Shown here one piece after another: positions 34,601-46,361 of a stretch of 64,000 nt of DNA (within the stretch, counting starts at the first letter, position 1; every line of letters begins with the position of its first letter). A model generated the notes under the pieces. That model was not told the DNA's origin. It did not search any database and saw only the letters and a program-made list of their open reading frames with translations. Made by a program: the position numbers and the translations under genes. Origin of the DNA: Poa pratensis (taxonomy: Eukaryota; Streptophyta; Magnoliopsida; Poales; Poaceae); assembly GCA_947311845.1 (NCBI GenBank), contig CAMZMU010000107.1, forward strand, positions 23,665,326 through 23,729,325. The letters run 5' to 3'.

Positions 34601-34719
34601 GCAGCATATGAAGTTTCTAATTTGTTCTTGCAAATGAGATGATATTGTAGATGTATCTTGACATATGGAACAAGTTACCCAACTAAAGTTTTGTGCATTG
34701 TTCTTAATTTGCAGAAACT

Positions 34720-37700
34720 ATGGAACGAGACGAAGATCAGGAAAATATCCTCCAGGATATAATCCGCGGGCCGGAAGATATTGTCGATGTCACCACGGAG
34801 TTTTTGAACAACTCCGGTGAGGGAGATGAGTCTCTCAACCGAAGAGACGGCTCCGGTGAGGTAGAACCCGACGGCCGGGGTGAGGGAGAAGTCAGCGAGG
34901 GAGAAGCCGACGAGGGAGAAGCCGAAGGCTCCGGTGGAACATTAAACTCCGGCGAGGTGCATATACATATATTAATGAAGCCGAAGATTGTATTAATTAA
35001 GTCTCTGATGTCTATATACATATATTAACGCTCTTTCTTCTTTTAGCCCTCCGGATCGAGCAAATCTTCTGTAAGGACAAAACGAGGCCCAGCCAAAAAG
35101 TTGGGCGACCAAGAAAGGTACACGATCGAAAGAGTCGCTGAAGACGGCACACCGACTGCTCCCCCTGGTGTTAAAAATAAAATGGTAAAGCAATGCGGAG
35201 TTCTTGTTAGGGACTTCATCCCGATCACCGTTCGAGAATGGCATCGGCCAAACGAGAAAGGACAGCTATATGTCAGCGATGAGGGCAAAGAAAGACTTTG
35301 GAGAAAGCTCATGGTTAATTTCACCCTGCCGGCGCCAGAGGTGGATTCAGATGAGGAGGATCCAGATGAGGCAGAAAAGATTGCCCGGAAAATCATGGAG
35401 CAAAAAGTCAAGGACTGGGCACTTAAGAAGATGGCCGAGCTATTCAAGAACTGGAAGAAAAGATTGAACAAACTGTTTGTCAAGAAAAATAAGACTCCAG
35501 ACTTCAATAAAGGGTATGAGAAGATAAAGGACTACTGGGAAGAATTTGTGGCGTACAAGAAATCAGAGGAAGCTCTGGAAAAGTCTGCAAAAAATGCGGC
35601 AAATGCTGCTCTAAAGATGTACCACCATACTATGGGGCCTGGTGGCTACGCTGGTAGCATGCCTAAGTGGGAGAAACTTGAGGCGGACCTGCTGGCTAAT
35701 GGGATCACTCCAGAGCCACTCAAGTGGATCGAACGGGCAAGAAATTGGTTTTACGGGCATGGGGGCACGTTGGACGCAGAAGGGAAGTGCATATATAACA
35801 GAAGACACAAAGATAATCCCCTACTACCCATCCAAGAAATTAGAAAAGCAGTAAAGGATGTTGAAGAGGGACGGTTCATTCCCGATAGAGAGGATGACGA
35901 GCTCACACGCGCCCTTGGGAATAAGGAACACGACGGACGGTTACGAGGCGTACCTGGCTCCAAGCCCAAGACAATTGCGATTCCCGAGCACAGGAAGAAA
36001 TTTCCTGATAGAAGCCATCAGAGGAGAAAGGAAAGGGAGGCAATGGAAGCACGCGCTGCTGCAGACCGGCTGCTTAATATAGAAGAAGAATTAAAGCGCA
36101 GAAGGAACAAATTGCCGTGCTTAGCCAGCAAGGTACTAGCGGCCAATCTCAACGGCACATGGTAGAAGCTGCATGCGATGGTACCGGTGGCCCATCGAAT
36201 CGGAAAAGCAGCGTGGCTTCCACGGAGCTCCAGGATGGTAATGATGATGCAGTGGCTCCACTTCGTCGCTACCCAGTGGATGATATCACGGAGAGCACAC
36301 CTTGTGAGATGCATGTGAAAGTTTTTAACTTAACCGTGAAGGTGGCGGTCGGCTATGTCGTACCAATTGGACCTAATCCAACTTACCATTTCTCTCCGGT
36401 TCCAAATGGCTACGCTGTTGTCGCGGTGGATGAAGTGATGAAAGATTATGAGGAGCTGAAGCTGCAACACCCTGCAGGTGAAGATGGGGAGGTGCTTGAA
36501 CTTGGAGAAGCCAAGAAAGCGACCATTCTATGGCCAAAGGAATTCATCGTGCTTCCGAACTGGCAGCCAAGGCCATCGACTCCTCACCAGTCTCCAGCGC
36601 AACAGTCCTCTTCACCGCCTCAGCATTCTCCAGCGCAACAGTCCTCTTCACCGCCTCACCAGTCTCCAGCGCAGCCGTCTCCGCCGCCGCGTCAGCCGTC
36701 TCCGCCGCCGCGTCAGCCGTTTCCGCCCACCGCTCGTACTATGAGGGGTAAGCGATCACCGAAACGTAAAAGGTCGCCCCTCCCAACAGTACCTCATAAG
36801 AATCTTCCCATTAGACCTTATGACAGGACTGTAGCGGAAAACGCCGCGGAGGTGGCTGCCTACAATAAGGCTTTTTTTGCACCAAAAAAGCCCGAGCAGA
36901 AGCCGGTATACGATGAAAAATCCAAAAAGTGGAGAAAGTCCTTCCTTGAGCAGCCATCCCAGATATCGATGAATCTGCCATCTGACTATGGTCGTGAACT
37001 TACTAAGCTAGCACGTGCCCAGTCTGAGCAGAACAAGGGAAGAAGTGCAAAAAGCGGGAAACAAATTGCCCAGCTCGGACAGCAGAAAAATCAATCGGTC
37101 CCCCCGCTCATAGTGTGTTCCGATGTCGACAAGGACTTCAGAGTCGCTATGGATAAAGACCTGGAATTATTGGACCCCAGAGCCATAGCTGCTGCTAAAG
37201 AACTTGGTGTCACTGTATCTCAGGCCAAGGAACAGGCTACCGCCTTGGGTATGAGCCTTGGTCAACTTTTAGGCTATGAACATGCGCCAATGTTAGAGAT
37301 GGCACGGAAATATGTCCAAGGGGAGCCTATGGTCAGTAATGAGGAGATGACGGGTCTATCAACACATATGCGAAATCTGCATACCTGGTACCTGGTGCAC
37401 ACATCAAAGAAGGACGCGAAAGAGTGGTTTCCGCTGGACGTTAGAGTGGAGCATTTCTTCAAACGTTACACTATACAGGTTCAACTGACTGAACTGTTCC
37501 AGTTATTCCAAAAGCGCGCCCTCGACAAATCTATCCTCTCTTGCTATTGTCTGTAAGTGATTTATTTTCGTAATTAAGTCTCTAGCTCAGCTCGTTCATT
37601 GCCTGTATTATATTATCCTGCCTATATATATATCCTTTTGTACGCTATTATGCAGAATGAAGATGCTGGAATGCAAAAGATCTAAAGTTTTTGAGGTTGG

Positions 37701-38436
37701 GTTCGTTGACCCATATATCGTGAATTCACATACGTTAGTCAATCACCCCAAAGACGTGGAGCATGACCTGACCACCTTTTTAACCATGCAACATTTCTGT
37801 ACGGAAATACTATTTCCTTACAACTTCAGGTGAGTGTTTCTGTCTTGTACATATTTTTATTTGGCTTTCTCGATGTTAAGTGTAATTGATGAGCTATGCA
37901 TGTCTGCTTTATGTAAACGTCCGCAGGTTCCACTGGATTCTGCTAAGCATTCAACCTGACAAGTCCACAGTTGAAGTCCACGACTCATTAAGTTGGGACC
38001 AAGCGTTGTGGTCCGACATGAAAGAAATGCTCAACAAGTAATTTCAATCATTATCGCATTATATCGCCCTCTTTCGTTCGTTCCCTGATGTCAAGTAATT
38101 AATAACTCCTTTGTTCATTTTCTTTGCCAAAGCAGGTGTTGGACAATTTTCAAACAGAAGGTAGAAGGTCCATTCAAAGATGAGCTAACTTATAAAACGG
38201 TGGAAAGTCCGCAGCAGCCACCGGGGAGTAATTTATGTGGATTCTACGTTTGCGAGTTCATTCGCGAGTTGACCACTGAGCGGAGAACAACTGCTTTCAG
38301 CAAAATGCGGGAGAAGATCGACCCAGAACTGCGCGTAGGAGCAATTCAAGAGGAATTGGCGGGATTTCTGCTTAGGGAGGTCATCGATGAAAGGGGAGAA
38401 CATTATGCTTCGGACGATGAACAACATATGCCTTGA
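34720..38436 (+). CDS. Second CACTA gene: TnpA-like region fused to a Ulp1-like cysteine protease
   Basis: Exons 34720-34956, 35047-37552, 37656-37829, 37927-38037 and 38136-38436, all GT-AG and in phase. The N-terminus is acidic and Gly/Glu-rich. Exon 2 encodes RTKRGPAKKL and GVLVRDFIPITVREW, typical of the second protein of plant CACTA elements. A Lys/Glu-rich helical stretch follows, then a Pro/Ser/Gln-rich repeat region (about 36580-36730) and a conserved block ending at 37552. Exons 3-5 form a C48 (Ulp1) peptidase fold: catalytic His in FHWILLSI, Asp in VHDSL, Gln in PQQPPG, Cys in NLCGFYVC. The catalytic set is intact. In exon 2 the frame changes at about 36101, before EQIAVLSQQG, as if one base were missing. 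The expected roles are end binding and possible SUMO-peptidase activity, the latter inferred from the fold. Confidence 0.8.
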
Positions 38437-38597
38437 TGGCTTGATCTATCTCCATGTAATTAAATAGTTGTATTCTCGCAAGAGATCGAATATTAATTAT
38501 ATATGCATCAACATGTACTGTGTATATAGTAGAGCGTATAATATGCGTACGGAAACGATGGAGAGCACGTCGGCGATGCGAAGAAGGGGGAGACGAC

Positions 38598-38765
38598 GGA
38601 GGCACCGGCGAGAGGGAGAGGGGGCACCGGCGAGAGGGAGAGGAGGCACCGGCGAGAAGGAGAGGGGGCACCGGCGAGAAGGAGAGGGGGCACCGGCGAG
38701 AGGGGGCACCGGCGAGAAGGAGAGGGGGCACCGGCGAGAGGGAGAGGGGGCACCGGCGGCGAGAG
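38598..38765. repeat. G-rich 22-bp minisatellite near the CACTA right end
   Basis: Units of ggcaccggcgagaaggagag or ggcaccggcgagagggagag type repeat several times on the plus strand, with one shortened unit. It lies between the second gene and the right subterminal repeats. Long frames here on both strands (Arg/Glu-rich or Pro/Ser-rich) are repeat artefacts. Confidence 0.85.
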
Positions 38766-38803
38766 GGAGACCCTAAACCCTAAATACCAAAAAAAAAAGC
38801 ACT

Positions 38804-38990
38804 CATTGGTCCCGGTTCGTAACAAGAACCGGGACCAATGAGTCTCTCCCCACGCCCAGCAGGAACTGGCCACGTGGCCACACATTGGTCCCGGTTCGTG
38901 GCCCAACCGGGACTAGCATTAGTCCCGATTGGCCAGTCCCGGTTGGGCAACCGGGACTGATGGCCCAACCGAACCGGGACCATAGGCCCA
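38804..38990. repeat. Right subterminal repeats of the CACTA element
   Basis: Starts with a hairpin of cattggtcccggttc and gaaccgggaccaatg (38804-38841), then further single copies, including a variant with tagtcccgattgg, up to the terminal inverted repeat. Confidence 0.85.
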
Positions 38991-39006
38991 TTTTCTACTA
39001 GTGAAA

Positions 39007-39994
39007 GGTGCTTTTAGCAGTATAAGCAGTGAGGACTTGTTGTACACAGACCTCCGTACAACAAGCGTTGGTATCTTGGTTAATTAATGCAAATAACAAT
39101 CCTTTTTGTGTTCAATGGCTTTGTCCCATGTGTTCTAAAAAGCAGGTGACTCCCATTTCTAGCCTAGCCTGATGGCAACGAAAAAACATTTCTTCCATTA
39201 TAAATCATTTACTTTAGGGATGGATCAAAATTTACATCCCGAGAAGATCAGTGGCTAGAAAATACGACCCTCTGACAACAATATATAGCTTTGTACAATA
39301 GTTTTTGTCACAACGGCTACACAATCGCTACAATTTTAGTCATATTTGCCAAACGTCACATTCAGACGAGATGTGTAATCGGTCCTGGGATTGCGGCATG
39401 GAACACTCTTTTACGACGGTTGGCAAATGGTTCAATTATAGCAAAAATCTATATGAGAATGGTAATTCTAGGTGGACTATGCACATAGCGTTCATGCGTT
39501 CAGAAGTGCCATTTGATAATAGCAACAAAAAAAGGAAAGTGAAGGTGCTACTAAAAATTAAAATCTTTGCGTAGTACCTTTGTAAAGATATAATCTTTAC
39601 CGGGGATAATCTAGCAAGTCCTAATTGGCATGGGAATTTAGAGTATGGGCTTTTATCCTCGTTACAAAACAATTAAGCACTTATTTTTTAACGCAAATTC
39701 GTACGTTCTATATGGTACCCGATCATCCAAATGACTTCTAACTTGTAGCCTCTACGTAATGTTGCAAACATTTTGATAACCGGTTAGTGGAATAGATCAC
39801 AAGTATAGAATTCGCATCAGGGTATGAGGCTCGTTAGCCGTTATCTGATAGCTTTGCCTATATAGAATTTATTTTGTTTTTAATGCTAAGAATTTTACTC
39901 ATTTGCTGGCCAATTACCGTGTACTTATTTGGTTTGTCGAGAACAAAGATCTATTAGTGGTGGGCTGTACCGGTGAGGGATGTTTTTTATCCAT
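39007..39994. other. Unassigned intergenic stretch
   Basis: No supported gene. A small hairpin (cttgttgtac paired with gtacaacaag) occurs near 39035-39064. Confidence 0.4.
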
Positions 39995-40138
39995 ATGCAT
40001 AGTGTAGATCGGCTCTCAATCGCCTTAGACCATCTCCACCGGCGCGCCCAGCAGCGCCTGTCCGGCATGCATAGTGTAGATCGGCTCTCAATCGCCTTAG
40101 AGCATCTCCACCGGCGCGTCCAATAGAGCGTCCGGCAA
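39995..40138. repeat. 72-bp tandem duplication across an element end
   Basis: The block atgcatagtgtagatcggct, ending just inside gaccatctccaccggcgcg, is repeated with a period of 72 bp (39995-40066 and 40067-40138). Each copy holds a TTA followed by a Harbinger-like terminus (40028 and 40100). Confidence 0.85.
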
Positions 40139-40999
40139 AGTTGCCGGACAGGCGCTGTTGGGCGCGCCGGCAACGGTTGCCGCCTATTGGGAGCGTCGCG
40201 CCCCACCGGTCGCTCCCAATAGGTTTTTCAGAAAGAAAAAAAGAGAGACTTGAATATGGACGAACCGGCGATATTTCACTGAATTTGAAGAACATTTAAC
40301 AAACTTAAACGAAATTTAACAACCTTAAACATAATTTAACTAAATTTAAACTAAGCCCTAAACCCTATATCTAGCGGCGGCGGAGGAAGGCGCTCGAGAA
40401 GGAAGCTAGTCCCGGCGACGATGATCTCTGGCTCGTGAGGAGGAAGTTTCATCTGCGTCGCCGTCGCTGAGGCGTCTGGTTTCGCCCGCGGCGGCTCCGG
40501 CCTTGAGGAACGTCTCCATTCCCTCCCACTCCGGATCACCGTCGTCGCCGTCGTCGTCGAGCGTGGTGGGGTTTGATCTAGCGGCGGCGCAGGGAAACCT
40601 CGATGGCCGCCTGCATTCCCTCCCACTCCGGCTCACCCAGTCGCCGTCGCTGTCGCTGTCGTCCGCCCCCTCTGCGGGTGCCGGGGCAGGGCCCGGTGCC
40701 GGTGCCGCTGGTGCCGGCAAGGGGAGGTCGGGTATCTCGGGTCGGACGACGCGGCCTGGCGTTCTTCATCGGATTGGAGCCACTCTGGCGGTGGCTCGTG
40801 CATGCCTCGGGAGGAAGAAGGAGCCGCGGCGCGCCTCAGGCTCCGCATCGATAACGGCGTCCCTGTATGGCGCCGAAATGGAGCAGAAAGGGTCCGCGCG
40901 CTGCTCAAACGGCAGGTCCCTCCACTGCCGCTGGATGTACTCGAGGCGGGGCCTGCCGCTCAGCGCCGGCGCCACCGGCACCTTGACGACGTTGCGCAC

Positions 41000-42599
41000 T
41001 GATACGTCTCAAACGTATCTATAATTTTTGATGTTCCATGCTTGTTTTATACCAATTGCTACATGTTTTGCATCTACTTTATATCACTTTTATACATTTT
41101 TTGAGACTAACCTATTAACAAGATGCCGAAGTGCCAGTTCCTGTTTTCTGCTGTTTTTGTATTCCAGAAAAGCTAGTCTGGAAATATTCTCGGAATTGGA
41201 CGAAACTACACGGGAGTCCCTATTTTACCAGAACTCATCTGGCGGACCAAAGAGGCAACGGAGAGGAGCCGCGTGGGCCCCACACGTGGCCAGGGCGCGG
41301 GCTCCCTCTGCCGCGCCCTGGGGTGGTGTGGGCCCCACGGGCCTCTCCAGCCGCCGCCCTTTCGCCTACTTATTCCTCCCGACGCGAAAACCCTAAGTAC
41401 CTGAGCAAATATCTACGAAAAGTTCCAGAGACGCCGCCGTCGTCAACCCTAGCTCGGGAGGGTTCAGAACCTCTTCCCGGCACCCTGCCGGAGAGGGGAA
41501 TCGTCACCGGAGGCTTCTACATCGCCATGCCTGCCTCCGGAGTGATGCGTGAGTAGTTCATCCTTAGACTACGGGTCCATAGCAGTAGCTAGATGGTTGT
41601 CTCTCCACTTTGTGCCATCATGTTTAGATCTTGTGAGCTGCCCTACATGATCAAGATCATATTATTGTAATGCTACATGTTGTGTTTGCTGGGATCCGAC
41701 GAATATTGAATATTATGTCAAGTTGATTATCAATCTATCTTATATGTTATTTAAGATCTTGCATGCTTTCCGTTACTCGTAGATGCTTTGGCCAAGTAGA
41801 TGCTTGTAACTCCAAGAGAGAGTATTTATGCTAGATTGTGGGTTCATGTCTCCGTTTAACCTGGGACAGTGACAGAAAGTTCTAAGGTTGTGGATGTGCT
41901 GTTGCCACTAGGGATAACCTAACGATGCTATGTCCACAGACATATGTGTTTGTTTACATTACGCACTTTACTTAATGCAATTATCCGTTGCTTGCAACTT
42001 AATACCAATGGGGAACTCGGATGACAACCCGGCGGTGGATTATTAGTCATAGATGCTGTTGGATAACGATCTATGTATTATGTCGTAATGCCCAATTAAA
42101 TATCATAGTAGTCAACATGTCATGTATATGCATTGTCATGCGCTCACTATTCGTCAATTGCCCAGCTGTAATTTGTTCACCCAACATGTTAGTTATCTTT
42201 TATGGAGAGACACCACTAGTGAACTGTGGACCCCGGTCCATTCTTTTACACTGATTAAACAACCACAAACTGCAAACTGTTCATTTTTCATTCTCTGCAA
42301 TTTAATACTCATTTTCCACACCATACGTTTAATCCTTTGTTTTCAGCAAGCCAGTGAGATTGACAACCTCACTGTTTCGTTGGGGCAAAGTAGTTTGATT
42401 GTGTTGTGTGCAGATTTCACGTCAACAGTCCAGACTCCCATCAACAACACTATTTTTCTGGCGCCGTTGACAACCTTCTGAAGAGTTGCTGCTCCTACTG
42501 GTTCGATAACCTTGGTTTCTTTCTGAGGGAAAACTTGCTGCTGACTACATCATACCTTCCTCTTGCGGTCTCCCAACGAACGTGTGTTTCACGTCATCA
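41000..42599 (+). repeat. 5' LTR (1600 bp)
   Basis: Begins TGAT and ends ATCA. A GC-rich promoter-like segment lies at about 41200-41400. It contains an internal tggcgccgttg motif (42459-42469) that resembles the PBS. Confidence 0.92.
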
Positions 42600-42610
42600 A
42601 GCTATTTTTC

Positions 42611-42628
42611 TGGCGCCGTTGCCGGGGA
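42611..42628 (+). other. Primer-binding site (tRNA-Asp type)
   Basis: The block tggcgccgttgccgggga begins 12 bases after the LTR end and is complementary to the 3' end of a plant tRNA-Asp. A second exact copy lies at 42683-42700. Confidence 0.8.
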
Positions 42629-45600
42629 GTGGAAGCACTTCGGTTCAGCAGACTCCTATCTCCCCTTCGACGCCTATTTTTCTGGCGCCGTTGCCGGGGA
42701 GACAGCAGTCTTCTGCAAGGGGAGTTTCACGCTTCCAATCTCTTTACTTTGTTTTTGTCTTGCTTAGTTTATTTTATATTATCTTGTTTGCTTTCAATTA
42801 TCAAAAACACACAAAAAAAAAATAGTTACTTGCATTTAGTTTATTTTCGGTTTTGTTTCTTGCTGAGTTATTATGTCTAGCTCTTTACTTGCTATCAATG
42901 GGTACTTTCCTTGAAACTAGTCCTATGGCTGAAAACAACATGAGAGAGCTTTATGAAATTTATCTTGAGTTGGGACATGAAGTGTTCGAAGAGAAAATTA
43001 AAAAGCCTATGGAACTTTATTTGCATAACAATCATGATAGTAGCAATGTTATTAGCATACATTATTTGAACACCATTATTGCTAATGCCATGGAAAGCTC
43101 TAAGCTTGGGGAAGCTGGTTTGACAAAAATGATATTTTTAGTTCTCCAGCTTGGAGGAGGAAGAATGCTATACTTTCGAATGTCATGATTCTATTAAAAT
43201 ATCTCTTTTGATAAATTTGAAGTAAACAATCTCCTTGACTCAGTAAAAGAGGAAATTGCAGAAAGTAAAAATGTGCTCCCTAATGTTATATATGATAATG
43301 CTCTTGATGATGGTCCTATATTGCCTAATGATATTTATATACTACTATTGTCAAAAGTGGGTTTGATAACCCCACTTTTTGAGCTTAATAAAAATTATGT
43401 GTTTGTAGATCATGAAAAGCATGCTTTATGTGATAGTTATATTGTTGAGTTTGCTCATGATGCTACTGAAAGTTATTATGAGAGAGGAAAATATGGTTGT
43501 AAAAGTTTTCATGTACTAAAAACCTCTCTTTATGTTGAAAGTTTTGAAGTTGCATTTGTTTCATCTTTCTATGCTAGTTGCTTTATGCTTCAATAATTTA
43601 TTTTGTTACAAGATTCCTTTGCATAGGAAGTGGGTTAGACTTAAATGTGTTTGATATTTGCCTCTTGATGCTCTCTTTGTTTTTAACTCTTATTCTTATG
43701 AGAGCATCATTAAAATCTTCTAGCCTAGCTAAAAGGCATTAAAGAAAGCGCTTTGGGAGGCAACCCATTATCTTTTATTTTCAGTATTAGTCAAGGAGTT
43801 TGTTTACTTCTGTAGCAACTCCTTTGTATCTTTATTTTCTCGCATTGTTGTGCCAAGAGTAGCCTCTAATGATAAGATGATGCTTAATTTTGATTGCTGC
43901 GCAGAAACAGATTTTTGCTGTTCACTGTACGAAATTCCTAAAATCACCAGATTGTTAAAAAATCTGAAATTTTTGTGCGTAATCTTTATGAATGTCTGAA
44001 ACTTTCATTAGTTCAGAGTTTCTCGATCTGAGCGTCGTAAGTGCCTCGAAAAAATTCGTCTTTGCGGACTGTTCTGTTTTAGACAGATTATGCCTTTTTA
44101 TTTTTCGCATTCTCTCTTTTACTAGTGTTGAGTGAAATTCTTTTTTGGGTGGAAGAGCTTCACATAACATCAGTGGCTGTAGCTAATGTTTAAAGTAACA
44201 AATCATATTGCGTCTTTACAGAACATGTGAATTTTTGATTATGCACTAACCCTCTAATGAGATCTACTTTGAGTTTGGTGTGACGGAAGTTTTCAAGGGT
44301 CAAGAGAGAAGGATGATATAATAGGATCAAGAAGAGTGAAGAGCTTAAGCTTGGGGAGGCTCCCATGGATCTCCCCAGCATATTTCAAGAAGACTCAAGC
44401 GTCTAAGCTTGGGGATGCCCAAGGCATCCCCTTCTTCATCGTCAAAATTATCAGGTCATCTCTAGTGAAACTATATTTTAATTCTTTCACATCATATGTG
44501 CTTTTCTTGGAGCGTCTGTGTGCTTTTTATTTTCAGTATTGCATTTTATTTTCAATAAAGCTTGACTGGACCCTAGCATTCTTGATTGGGAGAGAGACAC
44601 GCTCCGCTTTTTCATGAGAATACTCCTATTCTTCACTTATATTTGTTGAGTATTCATATCTAGCGCTGTTCAGCTTTTAGCTCTTGTTTTCATGTATCTC
44701 TTGTCAGAGCTATTAGCTTTCTTTTGTAGAAAGTACTCTCTTGCTTCACTTATATTTGTTTGGAGAGTTGATGAAATAAATTGATTGGTGTTTGGTTGGT
44801 TCAGAAAATGTTGCATGTGGTAATTGGTATAAGGAAAAACTTGCTTAATCTTGTAGATCACTAAAATGGATAACTTGATGCTTGTCAATTGTTTTGAGTT
44901 AACAAGTAGATCATGATTAAATTGTGCATCACATGAGTTAAGCCTATTAGTGAAGAACTACCGTAAAGCTTGTTGAAAATTTGGTTTGCATCGGTGGTAT
45001 CTCTAAGGTCTAGATATTTTCTAATAACAGGGTTTGGTTAACAAGGAAGACGGTATGAAGTCTTATAACGTTTGCAATATGTTTGTCATATAAAACTTGG
45101 TGTACGGGTTGATATTCTTGTTTGCTTACATAACCTTGCTAGCCTAAACTCTGTACTGAGAGGGAATGCTTCTCGTGCATCCAAATCCTTGAGCCAAAAT
45201 CCATGCCATTTGTGTCCACCATAACTACCTATATGTGGTATTTCCTTGCCACTCCAAGTAAATTTTTCATGTGCTACCTTTAAATTATTCAAAATGTTAT
45301 TATTCCCTTTTTGTGTCAATGTTTACTAGCTCATGAGGAATTAGTGTGGTTATTCTTTATTCTATTTGTCGAGTGGACTTTTACACCTGGACTAGTGGCA
45401 TATACATCCGCTTATCCAATAACTTGCAAAAAGAGCTGGCAACGGGGTGCCCAGTCCCAATTAATTACAACTTTAACCAATTAATTCTCTTCACACTTTT
45501 GCCCTGATTCATCAGTAAGCAATGACAAACAGTGAAATACCTGAATGTGTGTAAACCAAAGAGAAAGAGGGATGATCTGCCTTGCTGGTAGAAATAACGT

Positions 45601-46361
45601 CCTTCATGGGAGCCGCTCTTAAAAGTCCGTTCGACAGGTAGAATACTGTTCTCACCCGCTACCATTCGTTGACAATTAACAAACACCTCTCAAAAATAGA
45701 TACTCCTCCATGGTATGTGATTGATGGAAGGCACCCGAGGATTCGGTTAGCCATGGCTTGTGTTAGCAAGGTTGGGAGGAGTATCAAATATTTTATGCAA
45801 TCTCTATATGCTTTCAAAAACCTAAAAGCTCTAGCACATGATTTAATCCCTGCTTCCCTCTGCGAAGGGCCTTTCTTTTACTTTTATGTTGAGTCAGTTT
45901 TCCTATTCTTTCTGTCTTCCACAAGCAAACACTAGTGTCAACTTTGTTACAACATGCGTTATATGCAATGTATTGGACTTGTTATACTACTTTGTGTTGA
46001 CAATATCCATGAGATAAATATGTTGAAAGTTGAAGCAAATGCTGAAACTAAATTCTTCCTTTGTGTTGATTAAATACCTTTTATTAGAAACTATTGCTTT
46101 ATGAGTTAACACTTATGCAAAACTGTTTGATGCTTGTCTCGAAAGTACTATTCATGAAAACGTTTAGCTTGTGTGATTCATTGTTTACTCATTATCTATT
46201 TGATAGCAAATTATAGACCATTGACTTGGATCACTTCATTCATTTACATGTGCCTTGCAATATTATATGATCAAGATTATGATAGTAGCATGTCACCTCA
46301 AAAATTATTTTTTTTATCGTTTACCTACTCGAGGACGAGTAGGAACTAAGCTTGGGGATGC

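Larger units (their letters stand above)
26920..39003 (+). mobile_element. Complete CACTA (En/Spm) transposon, 12.1 kb
   Basis: The ends are cactagtagaaaa (26920-26932) and its exact reverse complement ttttctactagtg (38991-39003). AAA flanks both sides (26917-26919 and 39004-39006), a 3-bp CACTA target duplication. Subterminal repeats with the core ggtcccggtt stand in both orientations near each end (26940-27170 and 38806-38985). Inside, in transcriptional order, are the transposase (27446-30777), a 172-bp tandem repeat, a third ORF (31888-32379), an internal block of subterminal-type repeats, AT-rich and heptamer minisatellites, and a second gene with a Ulp1-like C-terminus (34720-38436). 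Both element genes carry an apparent one-base deletion, so whether it is autonomous is uncertain. Confidence 0.95.

Noticed and set aside
34256..34642. 128-codon Tyr/Arg/Leu repeat protein
   Set aside because: Translation of a 21-bp minisatellite whose period is a multiple of three. No evidence of a gene.
38381..38906. Arg/Glu-rich and Pro/Ser-rich frames near the CACTA right end
   Set aside because: Products of the 22-bp G-rich minisatellite.
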